A stretch of DNA of 64,000 nucleotides from Azotobacter vinelandii (GTDB taxonomy: Bacteria; Pseudomonadota; Gammaproteobacteria; Pseudomonadales; Pseudomonadaceae), in assembly GCF_001571105.1 (NCBI RefSeq), contig NZ_BCTD01000015.1. One strand, 5' to 3'. The position numbers were made by a program, and so were the translations under genes. The notes under the pieces were generated by a model. It had not been told where the DNA came from, did no database searches, and saw nothing but the letters and a program-made list of their open reading frames with translations. Of the stretch, positions 43,839-52,839 are shown in pieces (within the stretch, counting starts at the first letter, position 1; the number at the start of each line of letters is the position of its first letter).

Positions 43839-45002
43839 ATGGCTTGGAATGAGCCGGGTGGCAATTCTAACAATCAGGATCCCTGGGGGGGACGTCGCGG
43901 AGGTGACCGCAAGGGACCGCCGGACCTCGATGAGGCGTTTCGCAAGTTGCAGGAAAGCCTGAACGGCATGCTGGGTGGCAAGAAGCGTGGCGGTGATGGA
44001 ACGGGTGGCAAGGGCGGCGGCGGTCTGGGCCTGTTCGGCATAGCCCTGGCCGTGCTGGCGGCTTTCTGGCTGTACAGCGCGGTCTACGTGCTGGACGAGC
44101 AGGAACAGGCCGTGGTGCTGCGCTTCGGCAAGTATCACGAAACCGTCGGGCCCGGCCTGAACATCCATTTCCCGCCGATCGATCGCAAGTTCGTGGAGAA
44201 CGTCACCCGCGAGCGGGCCTACAGCAAGCAGGGGCAGATGCTCACCGAGGACGAGAACATCGTCGAGGTGCCGCTCACCGTGCAGTACAAGATCAGCAAC
44301 CTGAAGGACTTCGTGCTGAACGTGGACCAGCCCGAGGTCAGCCTGCAGCATGCCACCGACAGCGCCCTGCGCCATGTAGTGGGTTCCACCGAGATGGACC
44401 AGGTGCTCACCGAAGGGCGCGAGCTGCTGGCGAGCGAGGTGCGCGAGCGCTTGCAGCGTTTTCTCGACACCTACCGGACCGGCATCGTCGTGACTCAGGT
44501 GAACGTGCAGAACGCCCAGGCGCCGCGCGAGGTCCAGGAGGCGTTCGACGATGTGATCCGGGCGCGCGAGGATGAACAGCGCGAACGCAACCAGGCCGAA
44601 GCCTACGCCAACGGGGTGATTCCGGAGGCGCGCGGCCAGGCCCAGCGGATTCTCGAGGATGCCAACGGTTATCGCGAGGAGGTCGTGGCCCGTGCCGAGG
44701 GCGAGGCGCAGCGCTTCGGCAAGCTGGTGGTGGAGTATCGCAAGGCACCCGAGGTAATGCGTCGGCGCCTTTATCTGGAAACCCTGCAGGAGGTCCTGAG
44801 CAACAGCAGCAAGGTCCTGGTCGCCACCGAGGGCGGGCAGAACAACCTGCTCTACCTGCCGCTCGACAAGATGCTCGAGGGGCGGCCCGGCGGCCCGGCG
44901 GCCGGTTCGTCGGCGCCTGCCGTGCCGGGCGCCGCCGACATGGGCTCGCAGATCATCAATGATCTGCAGCAGCGGGACCTGCGTTCGAGGGAGAGGCGTT
45001 GA
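43839..45002 (+). CDS. hflK: FtsH protease modulator HflK
   Basis: The 387-residue band-7 membrane protein has a Gly/Asn-rich N-terminus (GGNSNNQDPWGGRRGG), a membrane segment (about 64-85), the SPFH domain (AVVLRFGKYHETVGPGLN) and a coiled coil (VIPEARGQAQRILEDANGYR). With HflC it builds a large periplasmic cage around FtsH. The ATG has GGATGGAGAG upstream. Its stop shares one base with the hflC start (TGATG). Confidence 0.95.
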   Translation: MAWNEPGGNSNNQDPWGGRRGGDRKGPPDLDEAFRKLQESLNGMLGGKKRGGDGTGGKGGGGLGLFGIALAVLAAFWLYSAVYVLDEQEQAVVLRFGKYHETVGPGLNIHFPPIDRKFVENVTRERAYSKQGQMLTEDENIVEVPLTVQYKISNLKDFVLNVDQPEVSLQHATDSALRHVVGSTEMDQVLTEGRELLASEVRERLQRFLDTYRTGIVVTQVNVQNAQAPREVQEAFDDVIRAREDEQRERNQAEAYANGVIPEARGQAQRILEDANGYREEVVARAEGEAQRFGKLVVEYRKAPEVMRRRLYLETLQEVLSNSSKVLVATEGGQNNLLYLPLDKMLEGRPGGPAAGSSAPAVPGAADMGSQIINDLQQRDLRSRERR

Positions 45003-45871
45003 TGAGCAACAAGTCCGTGATCGCCCTGGTCGTCGGAGTGGTCCTGGCCGTCGTCGCCTGGAACAGCTTCTACATCGTGGCGCAAACCGAAAGGGCCGTC
45101 CTGCTGCGCTTCGGCCGCATCGTCGAGGCCGATGTGCAGCCCGGATTGCACGTGAAGATTCCCTATGTCAACAAGGTGCGCAAGTTCGATGCCCGCCTGG
45201 TGACGCTGGATTCGCCGACCCAGCGTTTCCTCACCCTGGAGAAGAAGGCGGTGATGGTCGATGCCTACGCCAAGTGGCGGGTGGCGGATGCCGAGCGCTT
45301 CTATACCGCCACCTCCGGCCTCAAGCAGGTCGCCGACGAGCGTCTGCTGCGTCGTCTCGAATCGGGACTGCGCGACCAGTTCGGCAAGCGTACCCTGCAC
45401 GAGGTGGTTTCCGGCGAGCGCGATGCGTTGATGGCGGACATCACCCAGATGCTCGATCGGATGGCGCGCAAGGAGCTGGGAATCGAGGTGCTCGACGTGC
45501 GGGTCAAGGCCATCGACCTGCCGAAGGAGGTCAACCGCAGCGTGTTCGAGCGTATGAGCACCGAGCGCGAGCGCGAGGCCCGCGAGCACCGCGCCAAGGG
45601 CAAGGAACTGGCCGAAGGGATACGTGCCGATGCCGACCGCCAGCGCCGGGTCCTGCTGGCCGAGGCCTATCGCGAGGCGGAGGAGGTCCGGGGCGAGGGC
45701 GATGCGCGGGCCGCCGACATCTATGCCCGGGCGTACGGGCAGGATCAGGAGTTCTACTCCTTCTACCGCAGCCTGCAGGCCTATCGCAGCAGCTTCGCGG
45801 ACAAGAAGGATGTGCTGGTCCTGGATCCGAAGAGCGAGTTCTTCCGCTATCTGGAGCAGGCCAATCCATGA
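45002..45871 (+). CDS. hflC: FtsH protease modulator HflC
   Basis: The 289-residue protein has an N-terminal signal anchor (about 5-22) and the SPFH domain (RAVLLRFGRIVEADVQPGLH, ERMSTEREREAREHRAKG). It alternates with HflK in the cage around FtsH. GGGAGAGG before the ATG gives independent initiation in addition to coupling. Confidence 0.95.
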   Translation: MSNKSVIALVVGVVLAVVAWNSFYIVAQTERAVLLRFGRIVEADVQPGLHVKIPYVNKVRKFDARLVTLDSPTQRFLTLEKKAVMVDAYAKWRVADAERFYTATSGLKQVADERLLRRLESGLRDQFGKRTLHEVVSGERDALMADITQMLDRMARKELGIEVLDVRVKAIDLPKEVNRSVFERMSTEREREAREHRAKGKELAEGIRADADRQRRVLLAEAYREAEEVRGEGDARAADIYARAYGQDQEFYSFYRSLQAYRSSFADKKDVLVLDPKSEFFRYLEQANP

Positions 45872-45936
45872 TGGATGTCCGGTGGGGCCGTGGCCCCGCC
45901 GGGATGTCTTGGCAGGAAAACGTGGTATGATGGGCC

Positions 45937-45960
45937 AGCCGGGAAAACCCCGGCTTTTTT
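45937..45960 (+). terminator. Rho-independent terminator after hflC
   Basis: AGCCGGG and CCCGGCT form a 7-bp stem around AAAAC followed by six T. It lies 16 bp before the DUF2065 gene. A second hairpin (GGTGGGGCC with GGCCCCGCC, about 45880-45899) precedes it. Readthrough or a promoter further on must supply the next genes. Confidence 0.8.
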
Positions 45961-45975
45961 GCGTCTGTGGGAATC

Positions 45976-46161
45976 ATGTGGCAGGAACTCGCGATCGCCT
46001 TGTGTCTGGTGCTGGTGCTCGAAGGCATCCTGCCATTCCTCAATCCGCGACGCTGGCGTAGGGCGGTCGTGCTGGTAGTGCAGTTGTCGGACCGCCAGTT
46101 GCGTCTCGTGGGGCTGGCCAGCATGCTGCTGGGAACCGCCCTCCTTTATTTGCTTCACTGA
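45976..46161 (+). CDS. DUF2065 (YjeT) small membrane protein
   Basis: The 61-residue protein has the conserved LVLEGILPFLNPRRWRR between two membrane helices (about 4-20 and 41-60). Its place between hflC and hisZ or purA is conserved in gammaproteobacteria. Its function is unknown, but gene order suggests a link to HflKC. The ATG at 45976 is used rather than the GTG at 45967, because it gives the family N-terminus MWQEL. Confidence 0.9.
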   Translation: MWQELAIALCLVLVLEGILPFLNPRRWRRAVVLVVQLSDRQLRLVGLASMLLGTALLYLLH

Positions 46162-46195
46162 GGCTTGCCGCCCGGATCAAGAGAGGAAAGGCGTA

Positions 46196-47383
46196 ATGGC
46201 AACGGTAGACCGCTGGCTACTGCCGGATGGTATCGAGGAAGTTCTGCCGCCCGAGGCGGCCCGCATCGAGGTGGTGCGTCGCCAGATGCTGGACCTGTTC
46301 CAGCGCTGGGGCTATGCGTTCGTCGTCACCCCGCATATCGAATTCCTGGAGTCTCTGCTGACCGGCGCCGGTCAGGATCTGGACCTGCGTACCCTCAAGG
46401 TGACGGACCCGCTGTCCGGCCGCCTGATCGGCTTTCGCGCCGACATCACACCGCAGGTCGCGCGTATCGATGCGCATACCCTGCGCCGCGAGGGGCCTTG
46501 CCGGCTCTGCTATGCCGGCAGCGTGCTGCATGCGAAGCCTCGGGCCCTTTCCACCTCGCGCAGCCCCATTCAACTGGGTGCGGAGCTTTACGGCGATGCC
46601 AGTCCGGCCAGCGACGTGGAAGTCATCAGTCTGATGCTGGAGGTGCTCGAACAGGTCGCGGTGCCGGATGTGCACATGGACCTCGGGCATGTCGGCATCT
46701 ACCGGGGCCTGGCCCGGGCGGCCGGGCTTTCCGGCGAAGTCGAGCAGCGATTGTTCGATGCCCTGCAGCGCAAGGCCGTCGACGAGGTGGAGGTCCTGAC
46801 CGCGGCGCTGCCCGCGGCCCAGGCTGCGATGCTGCGCGCCCTGGCTGAACTCTGCGGTGGGCGCGAGGTCCTCGATCTGGCTCAGGCCTGCCTGGTCGAC
46901 GCGCCTGCCGAGGTGCACGCGGCCCTGGACGAACTGATCGCCATCGCCGACTCGCTGGGCGTTCGCTATCCGGAACTGCCGCTGTATTTCGATCTGAGCG
47001 AGCTGCGTGGCTACAACTACCACACCGGCGTGGTGTTCGCCGCTTTCGTGCCGGGTGTCGGCCAGTCGATCGCCCAGGGCGGCCGCTACGACGACATCGG
47101 CGCCGATTTCGGTCGTGCCCGCCCGGCAACCGGCTTCTCCACCGATCTGAAGACCCTGGTGACGTTGGGGCAGGTGGCGCCGGCCGAGCCGGTAGTCGGC
47201 ATCTGGGCTCCGGACAGTCACGATGTCTATCTTTGGCAGATGGTGCAGCGCCTGCGTCGCCAGGGCGAGCGCGTGGTTCAGGCCCTGCCGGGCCAGCGGA
47301 TCGACGCCGCTCGGGCCGGCGGCTGCGACCGGCAGTTGCTGCTGAGCGACGGCCAGTGGCAAGTCGTGCCGCTGGCACTCTGA
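46196..47383 (+). CDS. hisZ: ATP phosphoribosyltransferase regulatory subunit HisZ
   Basis: The 395-residue protein resembles histidyl-tRNA synthetase without an anticodon domain: RWLLPDGIEEVLPPEAARIE, FRADITPQVARIDAH, RLCYAGSVLH and YHTGVVFAAFVPGVG. It activates the short form of HisG in histidine synthesis. AGAGAGGAAAGGCGTA precedes the ATG. purA follows after 55 bp. Confidence 0.94.
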   Translation: MATVDRWLLPDGIEEVLPPEAARIEVVRRQMLDLFQRWGYAFVVTPHIEFLESLLTGAGQDLDLRTLKVTDPLSGRLIGFRADITPQVARIDAHTLRREGPCRLCYAGSVLHAKPRALSTSRSPIQLGAELYGDASPASDVEVISLMLEVLEQVAVPDVHMDLGHVGIYRGLARAAGLSGEVEQRLFDALQRKAVDEVEVLTAALPAAQAAMLRALAELCGGREVLDLAQACLVDAPAEVHAALDELIAIADSLGVRYPELPLYFDLSELRGYNYHTGVVFAAFVPGVGQSIAQGGRYDDIGADFGRARPATGFSTDLKTLVTLGQVAPAEPVVGIWAPDSHDVYLWQMVQRLRRQGERVVQALPGQRIDAARAGGCDRQLLLSDGQWQVVPLAL

Positions 47384-47438
47384 GTTTCTTCAGCCGGCCC
47401 ATGGGCCGGCATCAGTTTTTCCGAAGAGGACAAGCGTT

Positions 47439-48731
47439 ATGGGTAAGAATGTCGTGGTCCTGGGCACCCAGTGGGGCGATGAGGGCAAGGGCAAGATCGT
47501 CGACCTGCTGACCGATCAGGCGGCGGCCGTCGTGCGTTATCAGGGTGGCCACAACGCCGGTCATACCCTGGTCATCGATGGCGAGAAGACCGTGCTGCAC
47601 CTGATCCCGTCCGGGATTCTGCGCGACAACGTGGAATGCCTGATCGGCAACGGAGTGGTCGTGGCGCCGGATGCGCTGTTGCGCGAGATCGCCAAGCTGG
47701 AGGAGAAGGGCGTGCCGGTACGCGAACGCCTGCGCATCAGTCCGTCCTGCACCCTGATCCTGCCCTATCACGTGGCCCTGGACCAGGCGCGCGAAGCCGT
47801 TCGCTCCGAGGGCAAGATCGGCACCACCGGGCGCGGCATCGGCCCTGCCTACGAGGACAAGGTGGCGCGCCGCGGCCTGCGCATCGGCGATCTGTTCAAT
47901 CCGGAACGCTTTGCCAAGAAGCTGCACGAACTGCTGGAATACCACAATTTCGTCCTGCAGAACTTCTACAGGGTCGAGCCGGTGGACTTCCAGAAGACGC
48001 TCGACGAGGCGCTGGGCTATGCCGAGTCGCTCAAGCCGATGATCGCCGATGTCGCCGCGCGCCTGCACGAACTGCGCAAGCAGGGCGCCCGCATCATGTT
48101 CGAGGGGGCGCAAGGGTCGCTGCTGGACATCGACCATGGCACCTATCCCTACGTGACCAGCTCCAGCACCACGGCCGGCGGTACCGCCACCGGTTCCGGC
48201 TTCGGTCCGCTGTATCTCGACTACATCCTCGGCATCACCAAGGCCTATACCACCCGCGTGGGGTCCGGGCCTTTCCCCACCGAGCTGTTCGACGACATCG
48301 GCGCGTATCTGGCCAGCAAGGGGCACGAGTTCGGCTCCACCACCGGCCGCGCTCGCCGCTGCGGCTGGTTCGATGCGGTGATCCTGCGGCGCGCCATCGA
48401 GATCAACAGTATCTCCGGCCTGTGCCTAACCAAGCTGGACGTGCTGGACGGCCTGAAAACCGTCAAGCTCTGCGTGGCCTACCGGAATGCCGAGGGAGTC
48501 GTCATCGAGGCGCCGACCGATGCCGACAGCTATGTGGGTCTAGAGCCGGTATATGAGGAAATGCCGGGCTGGAGCGAGTCGACGGTCGGCATCAAGAGCC
48601 TGGCCGAACTGCCGGCCAACGCGCTTGCCTACATCAAGCGCATCGAGGCGTTGGTCGGCGCGCCCATCGACATCATCTCCACCGGTCCGGATCGCAACGA
48701 AACCATAGTGCTGCGTCATCCGTTCGCTTGA
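47439..48731 (+). CDS. purA: Adenylosuccinate synthetase
   Basis: The 430-residue enzyme has VVLGTQWGDEGKGKIVDLLT (P-loop), QGGHNAGHTLV with the catalytic His, GTTGRGIGPAYEDK and STTAGGTATGSGFGP, though with local changes. It makes adenylosuccinate from IMP and aspartate. GAGGACAAGCG precedes the ATG. A GC hairpin follows the stop. Confidence 0.97.
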   Translation: MGKNVVVLGTQWGDEGKGKIVDLLTDQAAAVVRYQGGHNAGHTLVIDGEKTVLHLIPSGILRDNVECLIGNGVVVAPDALLREIAKLEEKGVPVRERLRISPSCTLILPYHVALDQAREAVRSEGKIGTTGRGIGPAYEDKVARRGLRIGDLFNPERFAKKLHELLEYHNFVLQNFYRVEPVDFQKTLDEALGYAESLKPMIADVAARLHELRKQGARIMFEGAQGSLLDIDHGTYPYVTSSSTTAGGTATGSGFGPLYLDYILGITKAYTTRVGSGPFPTELFDDIGAYLASKGHEFGSTTGRARRCGWFDAVILRRAIEINSISGLCLTKLDVLDGLKTVKLCVAYRNAEGVVIEAPTDADSYVGLEPVYEEMPGWSESTVGIKSLAELPANALAYIKRIEALVGAPIDIISTGPDRNETIVLRHPFA

Positions 48732-48746
48732 GGATGGATCGCTTCA

Positions 48747-48770
48747 GGGCCGCCTGCGGGCGGCCGTTCT
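48747..48770 (+). terminator. Hairpin after purA
   Basis: GGCCGCC (48748-48754) pairs with GGCGGCC (48759-48765) and is followed by GTTCTCT. It is the likely end of the hisZ-purA transcript. Confidence 0.55.
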
Positions 48771-48823
48771 CTGTGGCGTCGCGCCATTGAATGAAGCTGG
48801 CGAGGTTTTGCGGAAGCGGGAAC

Positions 48824-48850
48824 GAAAAAAACCGAGCCAGTGGCTCGGTT
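48824..48850 (-). terminator. Terminator of the leftward tRNA-Leu transcript
   Basis: On the minus strand AACCGAGCC and GGCTCGGTT pair around three bases and are followed by a run of seven T. It ends the tRNA-Leu pair 13 bp beyond the first copy. Confidence 0.85.
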
Positions 48851-48862
48851 TCATCGAATGAG

Positions 48863-48949
48863 TGGTGCCCAGGAGAAGACTCGAACTTCCACGGTGTTGC
48901 CACCGCTAGGACCTGAACCTAGTGCGTCTACCAATTCCGCCACCTGGGC
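48863..48949 (-). tRNA. tRNA-Leu (CAG), copy 1
   Basis: Eighty-seven bases on the minus strand. The acceptor stem GCCCAGG pairs with CCTGGGC, with encoded CCA. The anticodon stem is CTAGG/CCTAG with loop TTCAGGT, so the anticodon is CAG. A long variable arm (GCGGTGGCAACACCG) shows it is class II, and GTTCGAG is the T loop. It is identical to the second copy at 49057-49143. Confidence 0.97.
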
Positions 48950-49056
48950 ACGTGCGACGACCATGCGTCGATTGTTGCAGTGTTCATCGTTCTACACGAT
49001 GCGGAACCTGCTGTCCGCTCGCAAGACCGCTTTATCGAAGCGAGCTTTCGATCGAT

Positions 49057-49143
49057 TGGTGCCCAGGAGAAGACTCGAACTTCCACGGTGTTGCCACCGC
49101 TAGGACCTGAACCTAGTGCGTCTACCAATTCCGCCACCTGGGC
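49057..49143 (-). tRNA. tRNA-Leu (CAG), copy 2
   Basis: Identical in all 87 positions to copy 1, separated from it by 107 bp. CTG is the dominant leucine codon in this high-GC genome, so two copies fit demand. Both share the promoter at 49205-49233 and the terminator at 48824-48850. Confidence 0.97.
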
Positions 49144-49204
49144 ATGCATCCCGGTACTGATGTACCGATTTTCATGCTACAACGTCTCAACGTTGTGGGC
49201 GCGA

Positions 49205-49233
49205 ACTATACGGAGCAGCCTATGGCTTGTAAA
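49205..49233 (-). promoter_or_regulatory. Promoter of the tRNA-Leu pair
   Basis: Reading leftward, TTTACA (49233-49228) is followed after 17 bases by TATAGT (49210-49205), five of six matches in each box. The bases after the -10 are GC-rich (TCGCGCCC), like the discriminators of stringently controlled tRNA promoters. Confidence 0.7.
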
Positions 49234-49351
49234 CCCTTGCCGCGAAAAAAATTATTGTCCTCTTGAAGCTGACCGACAGATGGATTTCGCGCTTCAATAA
49301 GCAAATGGCAAACATACGAACGGAAACCATGAAAAAGGTGACAACGCACTG

Positions 49352-51937
49352 ATGGCCGATTGGCAAAGTCTCGATCCCGAGGCCGCCCGCGAGGCGGAAA
49401 AGTACGATAACCCCATTCCCAGTCGCGAGCTGATCCTGCAGCGTCTCGACGAGCGCGGCGCCCCCGCCAGTCGCGAGGAGCTGGCCGAGGAGTTCGGCCT
49501 GCACGAAGAGGAGCAGCTCGAGGCACTGCGCCGGCGTTTGCGTGCCATGGAGCGCGATGGCCAGTTGATCCATACCCGTCGCGGCACCTATGCGCCGGTG
49601 GACAAGCTCGATCTGGTGCTCGGCCGGGTCAGCGGTCACCGCGACGGCTTCGGCTTCCTGATTCCCGACGACGGCAGCGACGACCTCTTCCTCAGTCCGA
49701 TGCAGATGCGCTTGCTGTTCGACGGCGACCGCGCCCTGGCGCGGGTGTCCGGCTTCGACCGGCGGGGGCGCCGCGAGGGCGCCATCGTCGAAGTGGTTTC
49801 GCGGGCCCATGAAAGCATCGTCGGCCGCTACTACGAGGAGAGCGGCATCGGCTTCGTGATTCCTGACAACCCGAAGATCCAGCAGGAGGTGCTGGTCACC
49901 CCGGGGCGTACGGCCAACGCCTCGGTCGGTCAGTTCGTCGAGATCCGTATCACTCACTGGCCGACCCTGCGCTTCCAGCCGCAGGGCGACATCATCGAGG
50001 TGATCGGCAACTATATGGCGCCGGGCATGGAGATCGAGGTCGCCCTGCGCAGCTATGACATCCCCCATGTCTGGCCGGAGGCCGTGCTCAAGGAGTCGCG
50101 CAAGCTCAAGCCCGAGGTGGATGAGAAGGACAAGCTCAAGCGCATCGACCTGCGCCACCTGCCTTTCGTCACCATCGACGGCGAGGATGCCCGCGACTTC
50201 GACGACGCGGTCTATTGCGAGAAGAGCCTGCTGGCCCCATTCGCCGGAGGTTACCGCCTCTACGTGGCGATCGCCGACGTTTCCCATTACGTCAGGGTCG
50301 GTTCGGCGCTCGACGAGGAGGCCAGCCGCCGCGGCAACTCAGTGTATTTCCCCGAGCGGGTGGTACCGATGCTGCCGGAGGAGCTGTCCAACGGACTCTG
50401 CTCGCTCAACCCGCAGGTCGACCGGCTGGCGATGGTCTGCGAGATGACCCTGTCGCGCGCCGGCAAGATGACCGACTACCAGTTCTACGAGGCGGTCATC
50501 CATTCCCATGCCCGACTGACTTACAACCGCGTCAGCGCCATGCTGGAGCAGCCGAAGAGCCCCGAAGGCAAGCGGCTGCGCAGCATCTATGCCGGGGTGC
50601 TGCCGCACCTCAAGCAACTGCATTCGCTCTACAAGGTGCTGGTGAAGGCGCGTCAGGCGCGTGGCGCCATCGACTTCGAAACCCAGGAAACGCGCATCGT
50701 CTTCGGCACCGGGCGCAAGATCGCGGAAATCCTGCCGACCGAGCGCAACGATGCGCACAAGTTGATCGAGGAGTGCATGCTCTGCGCCAACGTGGCGACC
50801 GCCGCGTTCCTGCAGAAGCACGAGTTGCCGGGCCTCTACCGGGTACACGATGGCCCGCCGGCGGAGCGCCTGGAGAAGCTCAAGGCCTTCCTGGGCGAAC
50901 TGGGCCTGAGCCTGCATCGCAGCAAGGACGGCCCGACCCCGAAGGACTACCAGATGCTGCTGGAGTCGATCCAGGGGCGAGCGGATTTCCACCTGATCCA
51001 GACGGTGATGCTGCGCTCGCTGAGCCAAGCCGTGTACAGCGCCGAGAACCGCGGCCACTTCGGCCTGAACTACGAGGCCTATACCCATTTCACCTCGCCT
51101 ATCCGGCGCTATCCGGATCTTCTGGTGCACCGTGCGATCCGTAGCGTGATCCGTTCCAAGCGCGAGACGCCGCATGTCCGCCGCGCGGGGGCGACGAGTA
51201 TGCCCAAGGTGCGCATCTATCCCTACGACGAAGCCGCCCTGGAGCAACTCGGCGAGTCCTGCTCGATGACCGAGCGGCGAGCCGACGAGGCGACCCGCGA
51301 CGTGGTCAACTGGCTGAAGTGCGAGTTCATGCAGGATCGCGTCGGCGAGCGCTTCGAGGGGGTGATTTCGGCGGCGACCGGCTTCGGCATCTTCGTCGAG
51401 TTGAAGGACATCTACGTCGAGGGGCTGGTGCACGTCACCGCATTGCCGGCCGACTACTACCACTTCGATCCGGTTCATCATTGCCTGTCCGGGGAGCGCA
51501 GCGGGCGCAGCTTCCGTCTCGGCGACAGCGTGGTCGTGCAGGTGATGCGGGTCGATCTGGACGAGCGGCGGATCGATTTCGAGCTGATCGAGGGCGGCCG
51601 CGGACGAATGGCCGGGCGTCGGCGTGACTCCGAGCCGCCGGAAGAGCCGGTCGAGGAGCGCGCCGTGAAGGGGCCGGGCAAGCGCGCCAAGGAGGACAAG
51701 GCCAAGGGGCTGGCGCCGCTGGCTTCCGAACTGCTGGCCCAGGCCGAGGCCATGCTCGGCAATACCGACGTGAAGAGAAGCCGGGCGACCAAGCAGGCCT
51801 TGCTGGCCGAGGCCAAGGACGCCAAGACGGAGCGCCGGAAGACGGCCAAGGCTCCTGCCGGGAAGAGCAGCGCCAAGCAGTCCAAACCGGCCGGCAGGGG
51901 ACCCTCCCGCAAGGGCCGGAGCAAGGCCGGGACATGA
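49352..51937 (+). CDS. rnr: Ribonuclease R
   Basis: The 861-residue exoribonuclease has an N-terminal helix-turn-helix (about 20-75), two cold-shock domains, the RNB catalytic domain (TIDGEDARDFDDAVYCEK with the metal-binding Asp residues), an S1 domain (GERFEGVISAATGFGIFVEL) and a Lys/Ala-rich C-terminal tail (about 780-861) that helps unwind RNA. It degrades structured RNA and takes part in rRNA and tmRNA quality control. The stop overlaps the rlmB start (ATGA). Confidence 0.96.
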   Translation: MADWQSLDPEAAREAEKYDNPIPSRELILQRLDERGAPASREELAEEFGLHEEEQLEALRRRLRAMERDGQLIHTRRGTYAPVDKLDLVLGRVSGHRDGFGFLIPDDGSDDLFLSPMQMRLLFDGDRALARVSGFDRRGRREGAIVEVVSRAHESIVGRYYEESGIGFVIPDNPKIQQEVLVTPGRTANASVGQFVEIRITHWPTLRFQPQGDIIEVIGNYMAPGMEIEVALRSYDIPHVWPEAVLKESRKLKPEVDEKDKLKRIDLRHLPFVTIDGEDARDFDDAVYCEKSLLAPFAGGYRLYVAIADVSHYVRVGSALDEEASRRGNSVYFPERVVPMLPEELSNGLCSLNPQVDRLAMVCEMTLSRAGKMTDYQFYEAVIHSHARLTYNRVSAMLEQPKSPEGKRLRSIYAGVLPHLKQLHSLYKVLVKARQARGAIDFETQETRIVFGTGRKIAEILPTERNDAHKLIEECMLCANVATAAFLQKHELPGLYRVHDGPPAERLEKLKAFLGELGLSLHRSKDGPTPKDYQMLLESIQGRADFHLIQTVMLRSLSQAVYSAENRGHFGLNYEAYTHFTSPIRRYPDLLVHRAIRSVIRSKRETPHVRRAGATSMPKVRIYPYDEAALEQLGESCSMTERRADEATRDVVNWLKCEFMQDRVGERFEGVISAATGFGIFVELKDIYVEGLVHVTALPADYYHFDPVHHCLSGERSGRSFRLGDSVVVQVMRVDLDERRIDFELIEGGRGRMAGRRRDSEPPEEPVEERAVKGPGKRAKEDKAKGLAPLASELLAQAEAMLGNTDVKRSRATKQALLAEAKDAKTERRKTAKAPAGKSSAKQSKPAGRGPSRKGRSKAGT

Positions 51938-52677
51938 GCGATCTGGAAAGGATCTACGGCGTGCATGCCGTCGAGGCCCTGCTGCGCCATCACCCGCGCA
52001 GGGTCAAGCGCCTCTGGCTGGCCGAAGGGCGTCAGGACCCGCGGGTCCAGGCGCTGCTCGAACTGGCCCGGCAGGCCCGGATAGCGGTCGGCCAGCGCGA
52101 GCGTCGCGAGCTGGACGAATGGGCCGAGGGCGTCCATCAGGGGGTGGTCGCCGAAGTCAGTCCCAGCCAGGTCTGGGGCGAGGCGATGCTCGACGAACTG
52201 CTCGATCGCTGCGAGGGACCGCCGCTGCTGCTGGTTCTCGACGGCGTCACCGACCCGCACAATCTGGGAGCCTGCCTGCGTACCGCCGATGCGGCCGGTG
52301 CGCAGGCGGTAATAGTGCCCAAGGACAAGTCGGCCACCCTGAACGCCACGGTGCGCAAGGTCGCCTGTGGCGCCGCCGAGGTGGTGCCGCTGGTGGCGGT
52401 GACCAACCTGGCGCGGACTCTGGAGAAGCTCCGCCAGCGTGGCCTGTGGACGGTCGGCACTGCCGGCGAGGTCGAGCAGGAGCTTTACGGGGTGGACCTG
52501 CGCGGTCCGACCGTGCTGATCATGGGCGCCGAGGGCAAGGGCATGCGCCGGCTGACCCGCGAGCACTGCGATTATCTGGTGCGCCTGCCGATGGCCGGCA
52601 GCGTCAGCAGTCTCAACGTCTCCGTCGCCACCGGCGTCTGCCTGTTCGAGGCCGTGCGTCAGCGATCCAGGCCATGA
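51934..52677 (+). CDS. rlmB: 23S rRNA (guanosine-2'-O)-methyltransferase RlmB
   Basis: The 247-residue SPOUT enzyme has an N-terminal substrate-binding domain (IYGVHAVEALLRHHPRRVKR) and the three SpoU motifs: DPHNLGACLRTADAAG, IMGAEGKGMRRLTRE and LPMAGSVSSLNVSVATG. It methylates Gm2251. It is coupled to rnr, as in many gammaproteobacteria. Confidence 0.95.
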   Translation: MSDLERIYGVHAVEALLRHHPRRVKRLWLAEGRQDPRVQALLELARQARIAVGQRERRELDEWAEGVHQGVVAEVSPSQVWGEAMLDELLDRCEGPPLLLVLDGVTDPHNLGACLRTADAAGAQAVIVPKDKSATLNATVRKVACGAAEVVPLVAVTNLARTLEKLRQRGLWTVGTAGEVEQELYGVDLRGPTVLIMGAEGKGMRRLTREHCDYLVRLPMAGSVSSLNVSVATGVCLFEAVRQRSRP

Positions 52678-52694
52678 GGGCGGGGAAGCGTGCC

Positions 52695-52723
52695 TTGCTT
52701 CCCTCCGGCCCCTTCTCTAGAAT
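52695..52723 (+). promoter_or_regulatory. Promoter of the rpsF operon
   Basis: TTGCTT (52695-52700) and TAGAAT (52718-52723) are 17 bases apart. The -35 sits in the right arm of a GGGAAGC/GCTTCCC hairpin that probably ends the rlmB transcript. The leader to rpsF would be about 110 bases. Confidence 0.5.
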
Positions 52724-52793
52724 TGCGCCCCTTGTCCCGAGCCGGGGCGCAGCGTTCCGGCTTCCGACAAGTCCAACGAGTCATTCACTCCTT

Positions 52794-52818
52794 GCCTGAC
52801 CGCATCGCGTCGGCAGGC
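52794..52818 (+). promoter_or_regulatory. Candidate S6:S18-binding leader of rpsF
   Basis: GCCTG (52794-52798) and CAGGC (52814-52818) form a stem enclosing ACCGCATCGCGTCGG, so a CCG trinucleotide lies beside the lower helix, 21 bp before the rpsF ATG. The published S6:S18 autoregulatory motif has a CCG-containing bulge in such a stem. I judge the match by eye only. Confidence 0.4.
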
Positions 52819-52839
52819 TGCAATCCGTAAGGAGCATCT

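Noticed and set aside
48863..49143. Long direct repeat suggesting a CRISPR or mobile duplication
   Set aside because: The repeated unit is exactly a tRNA-Leu gene in two copies with an unrelated spacer.
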